Source: Pseudomonas fluorescens
GTDB lineage: Bacteria > Pseudomonadota > Gammaproteobacteria > Pseudomonadales > Pseudomonadaceae
Reading direction: 5' to 3'
DNA: 33,333 nt
NCBI RefSeq assembly: GCF_902497895.1
Contig: NZ_CABVHQ010000064.1
Location: forward strand, 1 to 33,333
Of this stretch, positions 32,164 to 33,333 are shown one piece after another (within the stretch, counting starts at the first letter, position 1; every line of letters starts with the position of its first letter). Both the position numbers and the translations under genes were made by a program. Below the pieces are notes generated by a model. It had not been told where the DNA came from. It worked only from the letters and a program-made list of their open reading frames with translations, and made no database searches.

Positions 32164-33333
32164 TTAACCGTTAAACACGTCATCCACGCTTTTCAGCGGG
32201 TAGTTCTTCGGATACGGCAGGGTTGCCACGCCGCTCTCGATCGCGGCCTTGGCCACGGCGTCGGAGATCACGGTGATCAGGCGAGCGTCCATTGGTTTCG
32301 GGATGATGTACTCACGGCCGAATTCCAGCTGGATGCCACCGTAGGCGTCGCAGACGTCCTGTGGCACTCGCAGTTTGGCCAGTTCACGCAGGGCGTTGGC
32401 CGCAGCCACTTTCATTTCTTCGTTGATGCGCTTGGCGCGAACGTCCAGAGCACCACGGAAGATGAACGGGAAGCCCAGTACGTTGTTGACCTGGTTCGGG
32501 TAATCCGAACGACCGGTGGCCATGATCACGTCGTTGCGGGTTGCGTGAGCCAGTTCCGGGGAGATTTCCGGGTCCGGGTTCGAGCAAGCGAAAACGATCG
32601 GATTAGCCGCCATAAGCAGCAGGTTTTCTGCGCTCAGCAGGTTCGGACCAGACAGACCGACGAACACGTCAGCACCTTGCAGTGCGTCAGACAGGGTGCG
32701 TTTTTCAGTCGAGTGAGCGAAGACTTCCTTGTACTGGTTCAGGTCTTCACGGCCGGAGTGAATCACACCGGTACGGTCAACCATGAAGATGTTTTCGATC
32801 TTCGCGCCCATGCTCACCAGCAACTTCATGCAGGAGATAGCGGCAGCACCAGCACCCAGGCAGACGATCTTGGCTTCTGGCAGGGTTTTGCCAGCGATTT
32901 CCAGGGCATTGATCATGCCGGCAGCGGTCACGATCGCGGTGCCATGCTGGTCATCGTGGAACACCGGAATATCGCACTGCTCGATCAGAGCGCGTTCGAT
33001 TTCAAAGCACTCTGGCGCCTTGATGTCTTCCAGGTTGATGCCACCGAAGGTGATCGAGATGCGCTTGACGGTATCGATGAAGGCTTGCGGGCTTTCGGAG
33101 TCGACTTCGATGTCGAACACGTCGATACCGGCGAAGCGCTTGAACAGCACGCCCTTACCTTCCATGACCGGCTTGGAAGCCAATGGACCGAGGTTACCCA
33201 GGCCGAGAATCGCGGTGCCATCGGAAATCACTGCAACCAGATTGCCCTTGCCGGTGTACTTGTAGGCGAGTTCAGGGTCGCGGGCAATTTCGCGGACTGG
33301 TTCGGCTACACCGGGGCTGTAGGCCAGCGACAG
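32164..33333 (-). CDS. maeB: NADP-dependent malic enzyme, short form (runs off the right edge)
   Basis: The enzyme decarboxylates malate to pyruvate and makes NADPH. 389 codons are present; the N-terminal part lies beyond the window, and the short form is about 420 residues, so only some 30 residues are missing. Seen from the edge: LAYSPGVAEPVREIARDPEL, the conserved GKGNLVAVISDGTAILGLGN, GPLASKPVMEGKGVLFKRFA with catalytic lysine, metal-binding FGGINLEDIKAPECFEIE and VFHDDQHGTAIV, and NADP-binding CLGAGAAAISCMKLL. No phosphotransacetylase domain follows, so this is not the long hybrid form. Translation opens at the first base of the reverse strand in frame CTG TCG CTG. Confidence 0.93.
   Translation of the reverse strand: MSLAYSPGVAEPVREIARDPELAYKYTGKGNLVAVISDGTAILGLGNLGPLASKPVMEGKGVLFKRFAGIDVFDIEVDSESPQAFIDTVKRISITFGGINLEDIKAPECFEIERALIEQCDIPVFHDDQHGTAIVTAAGMINALEIAGKTLPEAKIVCLGAGAAAISCMKLLVSMGAKIENIFMVDRTGVIHSGREDLNQYKEVFAHSTEKRTLSDALQGADVFVGLSGPNLLSAENLLLMAANPIVFACSNPDPEISPELAHATRNDVIMATGRSDYPNQVNNVLGFPFIFRGALDVRAKRINEEMKVAAANALRELAKLRVPQDVCDAYGGIQLEFGREYIIPKPMDARLITVISDAVAKAAIESGVATLPYPKNYPLKSVDDVFNG

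Overview
The window looks like a chromosomal segment of a Pseudomonas species, probably of the P. fluorescens / P. putida kind. The reasons are the gene types (MaeB malic enzyme, PotF-like binding protein, PhnD-type transporter of the selenate subgroup), the generally high GC, and a dispersed intergenic repeat whose core reads ATCGGCCAAAAGCGGTCA, which I associate with pseudomonads. This is inference from sequence; no rRNA or tRNA is visible.

Layout. 1-5.9 kb holds the edge of a spermidine-synthase-like membrane protein, a secreted protein-isoaspartate methyltransferase, a small hypothetical gene, a broken CHASE-GGDEF gene, a zinc alcohol dehydrogenase, a RibD-C/DHFR-like reductase, an XRE regulator and a small hypothetical gene. 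6-10.1 kb has a DJ-1/PfpI protein divergent from a four-gene PhnD/C/E/E-type ABC importer (selenate, phosphite or a similar oxyanion). 10.4-15.8 kb has an efflux pair (14-TM MFS plus HlyD/EmrA adaptor), a frameshifted NAD(P)-binding gene and a divergent winged-helix/TolB-like/TPR regulator. 15.9-18.2 kb has a LysR regulator divergent from an Old Yellow Enzyme, with a perfect palindromic operator candidate between them. 18.2-19.2 kb is about 1 kb without a convincing gene.

19.2-25.5 kb is the most striking region: six co-directional genes, the middle four overlapping, that match piece by piece the phosphoramidate pathway known from the Campylobacter jejuni capsule (Cj1415-Cj1418 plus a methyltransferase). 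They encode an L-glutamine kinase (PEP-synthase-like), a nucleotidyltransferase (CTP:phosphoglutamine cytidylyltransferase), a class I amidotransferase-like hydrolase (gamma-glutamyl-CDP-amidate hydrolase), a CysC-like kinase (cytidine diphosphoramidate kinase), a SAM methyltransferase, and an AT-rich GT-B protein of CDP-glycerol glycerophosphotransferase type that could be the final CDP-dependent phosphoramidate transferase. Homology-based labels would call these adenylylsulfate kinase, PEP synthase and GMP-synthase-like genes and miss the pathway. No polysaccharide genes lie beside it, so the acceptor is unknown.

25.5-33.3 kb returns to ordinary genes: RidA, a DUF3303-like protein, a ChaC-type gamma-glutamylcyclotransferase, an NTF2-like protein, a PotF-like polyamine-binding protein with an FAD-dependent amine oxidase and a divergent LysR regulator, and the 3' part of the NADP-malic enzyme gene with a strong terminator. 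Several decayed pieces lie between genes: the GGDEF deletion, the frameshifted NAD(P)-binding gene, and a RidA-like fragment directly behind the PotF-like stop codon.
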